Below, piece after piece: positions 6,183-14,134 of a stretch of 22,935 nt of DNA. Below the pieces are notes generated by a model. The model worked only from the letters and a program-made list of their open reading frames with translations. It searched no databases and was not told the DNA's origin. Each line of letters begins with the position of its first letter. Positions within the stretch are counted from its first letter, which is position 1. The DNA comes from an uncultured Candidatus Saccharibacteria bacterium. Lineage in GTDB: Bacteria > Patescibacteriota > Saccharimonadia > Saccharimonadales > Saccharimonadaceae. The DNA is taken from NCBI GenBank assembly GCA_938039975.1, contig CALHTM010000011.1, forward strand, positions 1 through 22,935. Reading direction: 5' to 3'. The position numbers and the translations under genes are program-made.

Positions 6183-8455
6183 TGCGCTACCACCGTTACA
6201 GTTACTGGCAGCGTATACGTGCCTGGTTTCTGATATGCAGGAATCGTCTGTTTCAAGGTAATGTTTTGCAACTTGAAAAGACAAGTCAAGCCGCTGCCGC
6301 TTGAGGCGGTTGCCAGTGTTACCGAGTTTGCCGACGCCGTGCCAGCCACAAACGCGCCGCCCGCACCATACGATAAGCCAGCCGTCGTACAAGCCTGCCC
6401 CAGCGGCGTTGAACCGGACGCTGTAAATACGCTTGATGATAGGTCAACCGATAATTGCCCTTGGTCTGCATTAGTGTTATTAAACGCATAATTCGCTGTA
6501 CCGCCAGTCTGCGCCCATTTAGCAGTTGGGCCGCCAGTTGCCGCCAATGAAACACTCCAACCTGTCGTCGATAAGCTATTTGCCACCTCAAGCTGCTGTG
6601 AAGAATTATTAGACAACTTCGCAGTCTTAGTACTCGCCGTTTTACTGGTCATTGCTACTGAAAATACAGTCGTCGGGTTAGTTAATATGGCATTAGTAGC
6701 GTCTGCAAATCGAATATCCAGCGAACCGTCAGCAGTCTTAAACTCCGGATAATGCGAATAGGTATCAATACTCGTCCCTGGCGCCGCCGTCGTATCAGCC
6801 GCCAAGCGAACACAATAATTCGTATTACGTTCCAAGCCATTATCAGTCAATGCTAAATCCCACAGGCCCGTCTCACCAGAATTAATATCACGATTGTTCG
6901 TGAAAGTCAGTTGCGTATCGCTACCTGGGCGGACTATTGATTGATAGCTGTGACCAACACTAGTTGGCGGCAAACCTGGATTATTAGCCATCGCCGCAAT
7001 CGCTGTCCCATTGTTCGGACCAGCTGCCGAGTACGCCAAAGCCGAGTTATTGGTCACATCCTGCCAACCCGCTGCCACCGCCTGGCACGTCGCCGCAGTC
7101 TTTTTAGCGTACTGAGCACGGAGCTTCACGGCGTTAGCGGCAATGGTGGTGTTTTCTTTGGGAACGTAGACATAGGTAGGAACTCGAGAATTATTTGTTG
7201 AGTTATTGCCTAGCTGACCATTACTGTTATAGCCCCAGCAGTATATACCATAGCCAGAATCTACAGCACAAGTATTTGAAAACCCTGCCGACATTTGTTT
7301 AATAACCTTACCAGCAAGAACACCGTCAGTATTAACCGCAACAGGAACACTAGAACTAACACTAGAGTTGTTACCAAGTTCACCATTACTGTTAAATCCC
7401 CAGCAATACAGCTTATCGTCGGAAGCTATAACGCAACTGTGATCACCTCCCGCTGAGATCTGTTTAATCGTCTTCCCAGCTAATACTCCAGACATATTTA
7501 CTGCAACGGGGACCCTAGAATTGGCAGTCGAGCCGTTGCCTAGCTGACCATTATTGTTGCCGCCCCAACAATACACTTTATTGTCCGATGCGACAACACA
7601 ATTACTAGAGTATCCAACTGACATTTGTTTAATAATTTTACCTGCCAATAGGCCGGACATATTTACTGCGACGGGCACCTTAGACAATACCGAAGTCAAA
7701 CTGCTACCAAGCCGGCCATTAACGTTAAGCCCCCAACAGTACATCTTGCTACTAATAGCCAAAGCACATGTGTGAAAACCGCCAGTATTTACCTGTTTTA
7801 TTGTTTTACCAGCCAGCACACCAGATGTATTAACCGCAACAGGAATATTAGAGTTAGTCAGCGAATCATTACCAAGTTGGCCATTACTATTACCACCCCA
7901 ACAGTATGTTTTGTTGTCGGACGCGACAACACAATTAGTCGAAAACTCGACTGAGATCTGTTTAATCGTCTTCCCAGCTAATACGCCAGACATATTTACT
8001 GCGACAGGAACTCTAGAGCTAGTAGTCGAGCCGTTACCTAGCTGACCATTATTATTACTGCCCCAACAGTACGCTTTATCATTCAAAACGATAGCACAGC
8101 TATGATAAAAACCAGCCGATGATTGCTTAGCAGACATGAACCTCTCTTTATTCTCCATACCAACTCGCACACGAAAGCTAGCGCCAGCCTGCGGTAGTCT
8201 TGCTACTGTATTGCCAGCCGCCAACGGAGTGCCAGGCGCTAGTGTACTTGACGACTGATACAATCGATAATTCGCTTGTTCAACTTTTACACGCCCCGAG
8301 GGCACCGCCGGCATTAGCGCCTCAGTCGAACGAGCTAGCCATCGCGCCATAACAACTACACCGACAACTAGCACCAAAAAACCAACCGCAATATATACTA
8401 AAACCGTCCGTTTGCGTCGTATTCTCAACCCAAGTTGCTCGCAATTACCCTCCAC
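6179..8455 (-). CDS. Large membrane-anchored surface protein: RCC1 repeats plus WxL-like C-terminal domain
   Basis: A 758-residue protein. A basic start and TM helix at about 18-36 act as signal anchor. Residues 112-435 hold six RCC1-type beta-propeller units of 55-56 residues, each with YCWG, NNGQLGN-like and VPVAVN...VLAGKxIKQ elements. Every unit has two cysteines spaced C-X9-C (first pair 120/130, last 396/406). Just before the repeats is FRVRVGMEN and just after is VKLRAQYAKKT, which look like neighbouring strands of one domain split by the propeller. Residues 565-758 resemble the WxL-like domain of the gene at 4695 and end PGTYTLPVTVTV. It starts with GTG at 8455, about 40 bases downstream of a clear promoter. 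Role inferred: adhesion or host/partner contact on the cell surface. It is followed by the LAxTG gene with a 4-base overlap. Confidence 0.8.
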   Translation of the reverse strand: MEGNCEQLGLRIRRKRTVLVYIAVGFLVLVVGVVVMARWLARSTEALMPAVPSGRVKVEQANYRLYQSSSTLAPGTPLAAGNTVARLPQAGASFRVRVGMENKERFMSAKQSSAGFYHSCAIVLNDKAYCWGSNNNGQLGNGSTTSSRVPVAVNMSGVLAGKTIKQISVEFSTNCVVASDNKTYCWGGNSNGQLGNDSLTNSNIPVAVNTSGVLAGKTIKQVNTGGFHTCALAISSKMYCWGLNVNGRLGSSLTSVLSKVPVAVNMSGLLAGKIIKQMSVGYSSNCVVASDNKVYCWGGNNNGQLGNGSTANSRVPVAVNMSGVLAGKTIKQISAGGDHSCVIASDDKLYCWGFNSNGELGNNSSVSSSVPVAVNTDGVLAGKVIKQMSAGFSNTCAVDSGYGIYCWGYNSNGQLGNNSTNNSRVPTYVYVPKENTTIAANAVKLRAQYAKKTAATCQAVAAGWQDVTNNSALAYSAAGPNNGTAIAAMANNPGLPPTSVGHSYQSIVRPGSDTQLTFTNNRDINSGETGLWDLALTDNGLERNTNYCVRLAADTTAAPGTSIDTYSHYPEFKTADGSLDIRFADATNAILTNPTTVFSVAMTSKTASTKTAKLSNNSSQQLEVANSLSTTGWSVSLAATGGPTAKWAQTGGTANYAFNNTNADQGQLSVDLSSSVFTASGSTPLGQACTTAGLSYGAGGAFVAGTASANSVTLATASSGSGLTCLFKLQNITLKQTIPAYQKPGTYTLPVTVTVVAQ
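7153..8128 (-). repeat. Six tandem ~165-bp RCC1-encoding repeats
   Basis: Each unit encodes 55-56 residues. Recurrent blocks such as the GTCTTCCCAGCTAATAC-type stretch on the plus strand show that the repeats are similar at DNA level, so duplication or recombination between units is likely. Six units are seen; classic RCC1 propellers have seven blades. Confidence 0.85.
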
Positions 8456-8502
8456 TTATACCTCGCCTGTCGCCTCAAGCAAAAATAGCTTAGACTGCTA
8501 CC

Positions 8503-8531
8503 ATTTTAGCACAAGCAACTTGCACGCTCAA
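8503..8531 (-). promoter_or_regulatory. Promoter of the RCC1/LAxTG surface operon
   Basis: On the minus strand, TTGAGC (8531-8526), a 17-base spacer, then TAAAAT (8508-8503) preceded by TGC, an extended -10. The predicted start, near 8496, leaves about 40 bases before the GTG at 8455. It lies just past the vkor stop. Confidence 0.7.
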
Positions 8532-8540
8532 CTGCCCGGA

Positions 8541-9149
8541 CTATATAATTTGACTACCAAACTTTGCCAAAATCGCCATAACTATCAGCGCCGCCACCGA
8601 GGCCAACACTAGCGTATCGTAACCCTGATCAACAAATCGGCGCAACCCGCGGTGTTCAATAATTTTGTTCAAAACATTGTGACTGGTTAGTCCATAAAAA
8701 ATCAGCAGCATACCCACGTCCAGTGTCAAGCACCACGGACACAACGCACCAATCTCAACATAACTCATATAAAACATCCAACCAGCAAACAGCAGACCAG
8801 CCACTGTGCCAAGCTGCGCGCCCCACATAAACCACTTCGGAAACTTCGCACCCGCCAGCAGCGCCACCGCAATTGTCACCATTACCGGCAGTGTCATCAT
8901 ACCAATAAAACTATTAGGAAAGCCAAGCGGTGCCGCCGACCAATGGTTCGCCACCGTCGAACAACTCATCGCCGCGTTCAAGTCGCAGTTCAACACGGCA
9001 TGCGAATTTTTAGCGAGCGTCAGCGACTCAATCGACAATACAAACGAAGCCAACAAGCCCAAGCCGCTGCCAACCAGCATCAATAGCGCCGCCAATTGCT
9101 GGCGCTTTGACTCTTTGCCCGGCAGCCGCTTGCGCAACTTCTCAAACAT
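8541..9149 (-). CDS. Vitamin K epoxide reductase (VKOR) family protein
   Basis: Membrane enzyme of 202 residues that reoxidises a thioredoxin-like partner and passes electrons to quinone, so driving disulfide formation outside the membrane. Seen: several TM segments, the active CPWC (Cys137/Cys140) in a membrane helix, and the loop pair Cys55 and Cys63 facing the exported side, giving the four essential cysteines. The NHWSAAPLGFPNSF stretch between them is typical of bacterial VKOR. There is no fused thioredoxin domain; instead a small separate thioredoxin-like gene overlaps the start by 8 bases. It is the last gene of the ftsZ gene string, and the next transcription unit encodes a protein with six C-X9-C pairs, a plausible client. 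Confidence 0.92.
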   Translation of the reverse strand: MFEKLRKRLPGKESKRQQLAALLMLVGSGLGLLASFVLSIESLTLAKNSHAVLNCDLNAAMSCSTVANHWSAAPLGFPNSFIGMMTLPVMVTIAVALLAGAKFPKWFMWGAQLGTVAGLLFAGWMFYMSYVEIGALCPWCLTLDVGMLLIFYGLTSHNVLNKIIEHRGLRRFVDQGYDTLVLASVAALIVMAILAKFGSQII

Positions 9150-9399
9150 AAAAACTTACCTCGCTAATCGTTGGCAGAGGCAGCCCGCGCCACATATTTT
9201 GCATCTGGCTATCAGCACTTAGCGCGATAATCGTCGGATACTCAACGATATCGTACGTTCGGCAAAAATCACTACCCTCGGCCGAATCTGGATCAATCTC
9301 CTCAATCGTATGCCCTGTCTGCCGATTAAAGTCATGCAAAAAATCTATCACTCGGCGCGCGTAATCGCTTTCCGTCCGGTACACTACGACTACCCGCAT
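9142..9399 (-). CDS. Thioredoxin-fold protein lacking the CXXC motif
   Basis: An 85-residue protein with the start of a thioredoxin fold: MRVVVVY strand, then RTES at residues 8-11 where CXXC is expected, a helix, and VEYPTIIAL with the conserved cis-Pro at residue 55. The single cysteine (Cys46) is outside the usual site. There is no signal peptide, so it is cytoplasmic as read. A redox role therefore cannot be assumed even though it is translationally coupled to vkor by an 8-base overlap. It follows nrdR with a one-base TAATG overlap. It could be a structural or regulatory partner, or a degenerate thioredoxin. Confidence 0.7.
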   Translation of the reverse strand: MRVVVVYRTESDYARRVIDFLHDFNRQTGHTIEEIDPDSAEGSDFCRTYDIVEYPTIIALSADSQMQNMWRGLPLPTISEVSFYV

Positions 9400-9851
9400 T
9401 ATTCCTGCCCTTTCTGGCGGCGCTGCTCTAATATTTTGACGAAATCATCCAGCGTCTTGAACTTTTGAAATACGCTGGCGAAGCGCACATATGCGACTTC
9501 GTTACGTTTTGCTAGCTCGTCAAGCACAAACTCGCCAATCAAACGAGATTCAATTTCGCTCTCACCCAAGCTATGCGCACGATCTTCCACGGCATCGATT
9601 ATTTCCTCCAGTTCAACTTCCGATTTGAAGAACTTACCAACTGAACGGCGAATCGAGTTAGCTAACTTTGCTCGCTCAAACAATTCGCGAGCTCCGCTAG
9701 ATTTAATAACTGCCAAATTCGGACGTTCGATTCGCTCATACGTCGTAAAACGCTTGCCATCGGGGGTTTCGCGGCGGCGGCGAATCGTAATACCGTCAGC
9801 CGATTCTCTCGACTCTAGTACGCGACTGTTGCCGATTTTAATCCCTTTCAT
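9399..9851 (-). CDS. nrdR: NrdR-family ATP-cone repressor without zinc ribbon
   Basis: NrdR represses ribonucleotide reductase genes by sensing dATP/ATP through an ATP cone and binding NrdR boxes through an N-terminal zinc ribbon. Seen: VLESRES, TIRRRRE and GKRFTTYERIE, the conserved framework of the family, and an ATP-cone domain at about 46-136 (VIKSSGARELF, SIRRSVGK). All four zinc cysteines are absent: the N-terminal CXXC region reads KGIKIGNS, and the second pair (ECxxCG) reads ETPDG with one residue fewer. It is 150 residues, normal length. The start codon directly follows the ftsZ stop in the same frame, with GAGG upstream. No reductase gene is in the window. Confidence 0.85.
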   Translation of the reverse strand: MKGIKIGNSRVLESRESADGITIRRRRETPDGKRFTTYERIERPNLAVIKSSGARELFERAKLANSIRRSVGKFFKSEVELEEIIDAVEDRAHSLGESEIESRLIGEFVLDELAKRNEVAYVRFASVFQKFKTLDDFVKILEQRRQKGQE

Positions 9852-11054
9852 TTAGTCCTCGTCGTTGTGCTTATTTTTTCGGCGACGCCGCAAAAAGGCT
9901 GGCGTATCGTCTTCATCATCCTCATCAACCGAGCTACCCCATATGTCTGCTGTATCCTCGCTAGCAAATTGTGCTGCTGCCGACTGATGCGATAAGTCCA
10001 TATCGATGTCATCGACAGCTTCGCTAATTGATTGCGCTTGAACAGCCGGCGCTTGTTCTACTGGCGCCGTCAATTCCTCTGCCTGCTGCTGATAGTATGC
10101 ATTATCAAAGCCAGTCGCAATCACCGTGATAATTAACTCGTCTTCTAATTCTGGCTTCAATGTAGCACCGAAGATAATATTAGCATCTGGGCTAACGGCA
10201 CTCGTGATAATCTCAGCCGCCTCTTGAATTTCGGCCATACTCATATCGTAGCCGCCAGTAACGTTAAAGAGTACACCCTTAGCCCCATCAATCGATACCT
10301 CAATCAGCGGCGATTCAATTGCCTGCTGCGCTGCCTGTGCTGCCCGGCCTTCACCGCTAGCCCGGCCGATACCCATTAACGCCGATCCAGCATTACTCAT
10401 GATGGCCTTGACATCGGCAAAGTCGAGATTAATCAAACCATGCTCAGTTATCAGCTCTGAAATACCCTGCACACCTTGGCGCAGTACATCATCGGCAATC
10501 TTGAAAGTCTCAAGCAGTGGCGTTCGACGATCAATAGTTTGTAGCAGCCGATCATTCGGGATAGAAATTAGCGTATCGACTTGCCGGCCCAACTGAGCAA
10601 TCGCCCACTCAGCATTAGCCCGGCGCTTTTCGCCTTCGAAGCTAAACGGCTTGGTAGCCACGCCAACAGTCAAAATACCGAGATCGCGCGCTACTTCAGC
10701 TACCACATGACCCGCTCCCGAGCCAGTTCCACCACCAGCACCAATCGTCACAAACACCATATCAGCTCCCTCTAGCGATTCGCGAATTTCATCAATCGAC
10801 TCGCGGGCTGCTGCTTCACCAACGGCTGGATCGGCACCAGCTCCCAAACCATTCGTTGTATTATGGCCCAAGTGAATTTTGACATCGGCTTTTGAATTAT
10901 GCAAAGCCTGCGCGTCTGTATTCATAGCTATAAACTGGACGCCATTTAGCCCCGCGTCTTTCATACGGTTAACCGCCGAACCGCCGGCGCCACCGACGCC
11001 AACGACTTTGATGCTTGCGAATGTTTGGATTTCGCTCGGTTTTACCTCTGGCAT
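9852..11054 (-). CDS. ftsZ: Cell division GTPase FtsZ
   Basis: Tubulin-like GTPase that polymerises into the Z ring at midcell. Seen in the 400 residues: GGAGGSAVNRM at 21-31, NTDAQAL near 45-51, the GTP loop GGGTGSG at 107-113 (the usual form is GGGTGTG), GVATKPF, PNDRLL, and the catalytic NLDFADVK loop. A flexible acidic linker leads to a C-terminal TPAFLRRRRK, matching the conserved peptide that binds FtsA and other partners. ATG has AAGGAG five bases upstream. It lies 48 bases after ftsA and has its own predicted promoter, so it may be expressed beyond the level of ftsA. Confidence 0.98.
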   Translation of the reverse strand: MPEVKPSEIQTFASIKVVGVGGAGGSAVNRMKDAGLNGVQFIAMNTDAQALHNSKADVKIHLGHNTTNGLGAGADPAVGEAAARESIDEIRESLEGADMVFVTIGAGGGTGSGAGHVVAEVARDLGILTVGVATKPFSFEGEKRRANAEWAIAQLGRQVDTLISIPNDRLLQTIDRRTPLLETFKIADDVLRQGVQGISELITEHGLINLDFADVKAIMSNAGSALMGIGRASGEGRAAQAAQQAIESPLIEVSIDGAKGVLFNVTGGYDMSMAEIQEAAEIITSAVSPDANIIFGATLKPELEDELIITVIATGFDNAYYQQQAEELTAPVEQAPAVQAQSISEAVDDIDMDLSHQSAAAQFASEDTADIWGSSVDEDDEDDTPAFLRRRRKNKHNDED

Positions 11055-11092
11055 TACAACTCCTTACCCCTTATTCTCTGGATCTTATTTCT

Positions 11093-11122
11093 AGTATATC
11101 ACCTATGGCCGAAACCTGTTAA
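11093..11122 (-). promoter_or_regulatory. Promoter of ftsZ
   Basis: Minus strand: TTAACA (11122-11117), 18-base spacer, TATACT (11098-11093) with TG in the extended -10 position. The -35 lies in the last codons of ftsA. The predicted start leaves about 30 bases before the ftsZ ATG, including its strong ribosome site. Confidence 0.6.
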
Positions 11123-12329
11123 ATAGCGAACGGAAAAGCCCGCCTTTACTGCCCGACTTGCTAGAATCAACCGCAGCACTATGATAGCCGTCAGGATTAA
11201 TATCAACCAGCATTAAGCCAATTGCCGCCGCAAATTCAGGTTTATCAACATTATCGACCACGCCGCCATAACCCTTAGCTTTACCTTTACGAACAGCTAC
11301 GCCGAGCTGGGCTTTGGCAAACTCAACGATACCTTTCATATTAGCTGTCCCGCCCGTTAGGACAGCACCGCTCGGCAGGCGTCCGGCACGACCAGCTTTC
11401 TTCAATTCTTTGTTAACCGCTTCAAAAATCTCTTCTAACCGCGCCTCAACAATTTCATCAATATCGGCAATATCAAATTCTAGACTCTCGCCATCATGTT
11501 TAACCGAAACTTTGCTAGATTTATTGCGGTTAGTAGCCGATGCATGTTTTAGCTTTACTTCTTCAGCTATTTCTGGATCAATTTTCAGTCCAATCGCCAA
11601 GTCGTTCGTTATATTAATGCCGCCATACGGTACCACGCCAATATATTGCAGATCACCCTCTTCATAGATTGCTACGCCAGTAGTCGCCCCACCAAGATCG
11701 ATAACCGCCACGCCATTCTCCATCTGAGAATCGTCTAGCACAGCCTTAGCCGCTGCCATCACTGACGGCACCACGTCATTCGGCCGCACAGTAGCGCCCT
11801 CAACCGCCTTTTCGAGATTTACTACATACGGCGCCATTGCCGACACCACATTAGCGCTAATCTCGAGGCGTGTGCCCGTCATGCCTAGCGGATTCTTAAC
11901 TCCGCCCTGCCCGTCAATCGTGTAGCTAAACGGTACGACCTTCAATATTTTGCGGTTAGCTGGTACCTTGCCAGTCGTTGCAACATCTTCTATGCGATAA
12001 AGATCGTCTTCGTTAACTTCGTGATCGGCCATACCAACGGCAATCATACCGTCAGTACGCGTACTAGTAATGTGTGAACCATTTATACTAACAGTCGCAT
12101 CATTGACTTGGTAGCCGCTCATTCGCTCAGCATCGCCCAAAGCCTTATCAATCGCCTCAGACGGTCCGTTTAGGTTCGAGACCGAGCCTTTGCGCATACC
12201 ACTATTCGGGTATTCGCCAACGCCAACGATTGTCGGCGTGCCAGTCGTCGTATCTACATGCCCGACCACGCACCGAATCATCGTAGTTCCGACATCTATA
12301 CCAACTGCATATCGAGATTGTTCTTGCAT
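11103..12329 (-). CDS. ftsA: Cell division protein FtsA
   Basis: Actin-like ATPase that tethers FtsZ to the membrane. Seen in 408 residues: phosphate-1 motif GIDVGTTMIRCVVG at 10-23, the 1C domain region with NPLGMTGTRLE, phosphate-2 VIDLGGATTGVAI, and the adenosine motif LTGGTANMKGI. The C-terminus (LFRSLFNRF) can form the amphipathic membrane-targeting helix. ATG at 12329 has no Shine-Dalgarno but lies 8 bases after TGCTATAAT, so a leaderless transcript is likely as well as read-through from map 33 bases upstream. Followed by ftsZ. Confidence 0.97.
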   Translation of the reverse strand: MQEQSRYAVGIDVGTTMIRCVVGHVDTTTGTPTIVGVGEYPNSGMRKGSVSNLNGPSEAIDKALGDAERMSGYQVNDATVSINGSHITSTRTDGMIAVGMADHEVNEDDLYRIEDVATTGKVPANRKILKVVPFSYTIDGQGGVKNPLGMTGTRLEISANVVSAMAPYVVNLEKAVEGATVRPNDVVPSVMAAAKAVLDDSQMENGVAVIDLGGATTGVAIYEEGDLQYIGVVPYGGINITNDLAIGLKIDPEIAEEVKLKHASATNRNKSSKVSVKHDGESLEFDIADIDEIVEARLEEIFEAVNKELKKAGRAGRLPSGAVLTGGTANMKGIVEFAKAQLGVAVRKGKAKGYGGVVDNVDKPEFAAAIGLMLVDINPDGYHSAAVDSSKSGSKGGLFRSLFNRFRP

Positions 12330-12337
12330 ATAGGGAT

Positions 12338-12346
12338 ATTATAGCA
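12338..12346 (-). promoter_or_regulatory. Extended -10 promoter of ftsA
   Basis: Minus strand TGCTATAAT, ending 8 bases before the ftsA ATG. TTGTAA lies upstream at a 19-base spacing, a weak -35. The predicted transcript starts at or one base from the start codon. Confidence 0.65.
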
Positions 12347-12362
12347 TAACCCGTATAGTTAT

Positions 12363-13133
12363 TTACAACTGCGTAATAATTTCAGCACCGTTTTCGGTAA
12401 TCAGAACTGTGTGTTCAAAGTGTGCAGCCAAACTACCATCGCGCGTACGAATCGTCCAACCGTCATCTTTATCAGTAACAATTTTCTCGCCGCCCAGCGT
12501 CGCCATCGGCTCGATAGCAATCGTATCGCCCGGGTGTAACAGTACGCCAGTGTGTTTGCGGCCGTAGTTCGGCACATCTGGCGGCATATGCATTTTCAAA
12601 CCGACACCGTGCCCAACTAATTCACGGATAATTCCTAATTTGCCATCTTTCAAAACTTTTTCAATCGCAGCTGCGATGTCGCCAGTACGAACATCGCCTT
12701 TAATTGCATCAATCCCGGCATACAAACTTCTCTCGGTGGTCGTTAACAGGTGTTTGACTGCGCCTTTCGGCTTATCGTCAACCACCATCGTGAAGGCGCT
12801 ATCGACCTTCATGTCTTTATAAGTAATCACCAAGTCAAAACTCACCACATCGCCCTTTTGAAAGATATAATCGCTCGCCGGGCTATGCACGATTTCGTCG
12901 TTAGTACTGATACAAATAACCCCCGGGAAGTTCACCTCATCTGTTTTGTAAGTCGCCGAAGCGCCATATTCTTTTATCTTGCTATCAACGAACGCATCAA
13001 TATCTTTTTCGCTCATACCAGCATGAATATAATCGCGAATATCTTGGAAAATCTGCGCTAATTTCTTGCCGCCATCGCGCATAGCCTGAATTTGCTCGGG
13101 AGTTTTCTCGCCAGTAATTAAACAATCCTGCAT
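12363..13133 (-). CDS. map: Methionine aminopeptidase, type I
   Basis: Removes the N-terminal methionine from new proteins after deformylation; def and fmt are also in this window. The 256 residues carry the metal ligands in order: Asp in SFDLVITY, Asp in KVDSAF, His in GHGVGLKMH, Glu in AIEPMA and Glu in AHFEHT, plus the substrate-binding His in NDEIVHSP. The start overlaps the end of adk by 16 bases, so it is translationally coupled. The initial MQDCLITGEKTPEQIQ corresponds to the KTPEEI start usual in the family. Confidence 0.95.
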   Translation of the reverse strand: MQDCLITGEKTPEQIQAMRDGGKKLAQIFQDIRDYIHAGMSEKDIDAFVDSKIKEYGASATYKTDEVNFPGVICISTNDEIVHSPASDYIFQKGDVVSFDLVITYKDMKVDSAFTMVVDDKPKGAVKHLLTTTERSLYAGIDAIKGDVRTGDIAAAIEKVLKDGKLGIIRELVGHGVGLKMHMPPDVPNYGRKHTGVLLHPGDTIAIEPMATLGGEKIVTDKDDGWTIRTRDGSLAAHFEHTVLITENGAEIITQL

Positions 13134-13663
13134 GCTTGCAGCTCCTCCATAATCCGATCGTGAACCTGCCCAACCGTACCTGTTCCGTCCAGGTGAGCGA
13201 TATTAACTCCGTGCTCTGTCAAATAATCAAGAACTGGATACATCTCGTGCCGATAAATCCGTAAGCGCTCATCAATTACCTCGGGCGTATCGTCGATACG
13301 GCCGCGTACCTTCAGGCGGTGCAGCAACTCAGCACGCGGCACCTCCAAGACAATCACCAACGCAACGTCCCGACCATGCTCAGGACGATGCTCAATCAAC
13401 CATTTTGCTTGTGCTAATTGCCGCGGATAACCATCTAGCACCACGCGATCGATATCTTTGGCTCGGCCTAGCGCTTCACCGATTAGTTTATTCACCTTTT
13501 CCGGATCAACCAAGCCGCCAGTCCGCATCTGCGCAAATAGCTCAGGATCGCGCGTGTCGCGCAGCAACTGGCCCGCGCTCAACCAGCGCCAGCCATTACG
13601 CGCTGCCAGCATTTGCCCTTGGACACTTTTACCTGCGCCAGCCGGGCCAAAAAATACAATCAT
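13118..13663 (-). CDS. adk: Adenylate kinase, short-LID form
   Basis: Interconverts ATP + AMP and 2 ADP. The 181-residue protein has the P-loop GPAGAGKS at 6-13 (the family usually has GPPGAGKGT), the AMP-binding LSAGQLLR segment, LDGYPRQLAQA (family LDGFPRT) and a short LID with GRIDDTPEVIDERLRIY. The long zinc LID is missing, as in short adenylate kinases. Ser13 in place of Gly and Arg-Gln instead of Arg-Thr are mild departures, and another NMP kinase specificity cannot be excluded. It sits 15 bases after yqeY and overlaps map, an order reminiscent of the adk-map pair in ribosomal operons. Confidence 0.88.
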   Translation of the reverse strand: MIVFFGPAGAGKSVQGQMLAARNGWRWLSAGQLLRDTRDPELFAQMRTGGLVDPEKVNKLIGEALGRAKDIDRVVLDGYPRQLAQAKWLIEHRPEHGRDVALVIVLEVPRAELLHRLKVRGRIDDTPEVIDERLRIYRHEMYPVLDYLTEHGVNIAHLDGTGTVGQVHDRIMEELQACRIV

Positions 13664-13678
13664 GATACCTTCTTCCTG

Positions 13679-14131
13679 TTAATCCAACTTTTGTTTTACA
13701 ATACGAGCAATCGCCGCACCATCCGCCGCGTTGCCAACTTGCTTTTTAACTGCGCCAATAACCTGGCCCATTGCCTGCGGCCCAGTTACGCTAAGTTCGG
13801 CTATTTTCGCCTCGATAATCGCCGCCAGCTCAGTTTCATCTAGCTGCTTCGGCAAATATGCCTGCAGAATCTCAATTTCCCGCTCTTCTGGTTCGGCCAA
13901 ATCTGGACGGTTGTTATCGCGGTAGATTTTAGCCGATTCGTTGCGTTTTTTGACTTCGCGAGCAACGACTTTTTCGATTTCTTCATCGCTCAGGCCTTCA
14001 TCGCGCTTGCCTAGCCTAACCTCTTCATCCAGAATTGCTGCCGTCAGATTACGCAGCGTCTCGCCAACAAAACGATCGCCGCTAAGTAAAGCGGCTTTCA
14101 TTTCATCTTTAATTCGCGCCTTCAGCGCCAT
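13679..14131 (-). CDS. yqeY: GatB/YqeY domain protein
   Basis: A 150-residue stand-alone copy of the helical domain that in GatB contacts tRNA during amidation of misacylated Glu-tRNA-Gln. The stand-alone form is of uncertain function. Seen: helical N-terminus (MKAALLSGDRFVGETLRNL), DEEIEKVVAREVKKRNES, ILQAYLPKQLDETEL, and MGQVIGAVKKQVGNAADGAAIARIV, all hallmark segments in family order and at normal length. It follows rpsU by 3 bases; the rpsU-yqeY pair is a common arrangement in bacteria. Confidence 0.94.
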   Translation of the reverse strand: MALKARIKDEMKAALLSGDRFVGETLRNLTAAILDEEVRLGKRDEGLSDEEIEKVVAREVKKRNESAKIYRDNNRPDLAEPEEREIEILQAYLPKQLDETELAAIIEAKIAELSVTGPQAMGQVIGAVKKQVGNAADGAAIARIVKQKLD

Positions 14132-14134
14132 TGG

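Noticed and set aside
6183..6392. 70-residue N-terminal extension of the LAxTG protein
   Set aside because: It overlaps the end of the RCC1/WxL-like gene in another frame and would hide the signal peptide; the ATGA overlap start is better.
7153..8128. CRISPR or satellite repeats
   Set aside because: The period is protein-coding (55-56 residues) and matches RCC1 blades.
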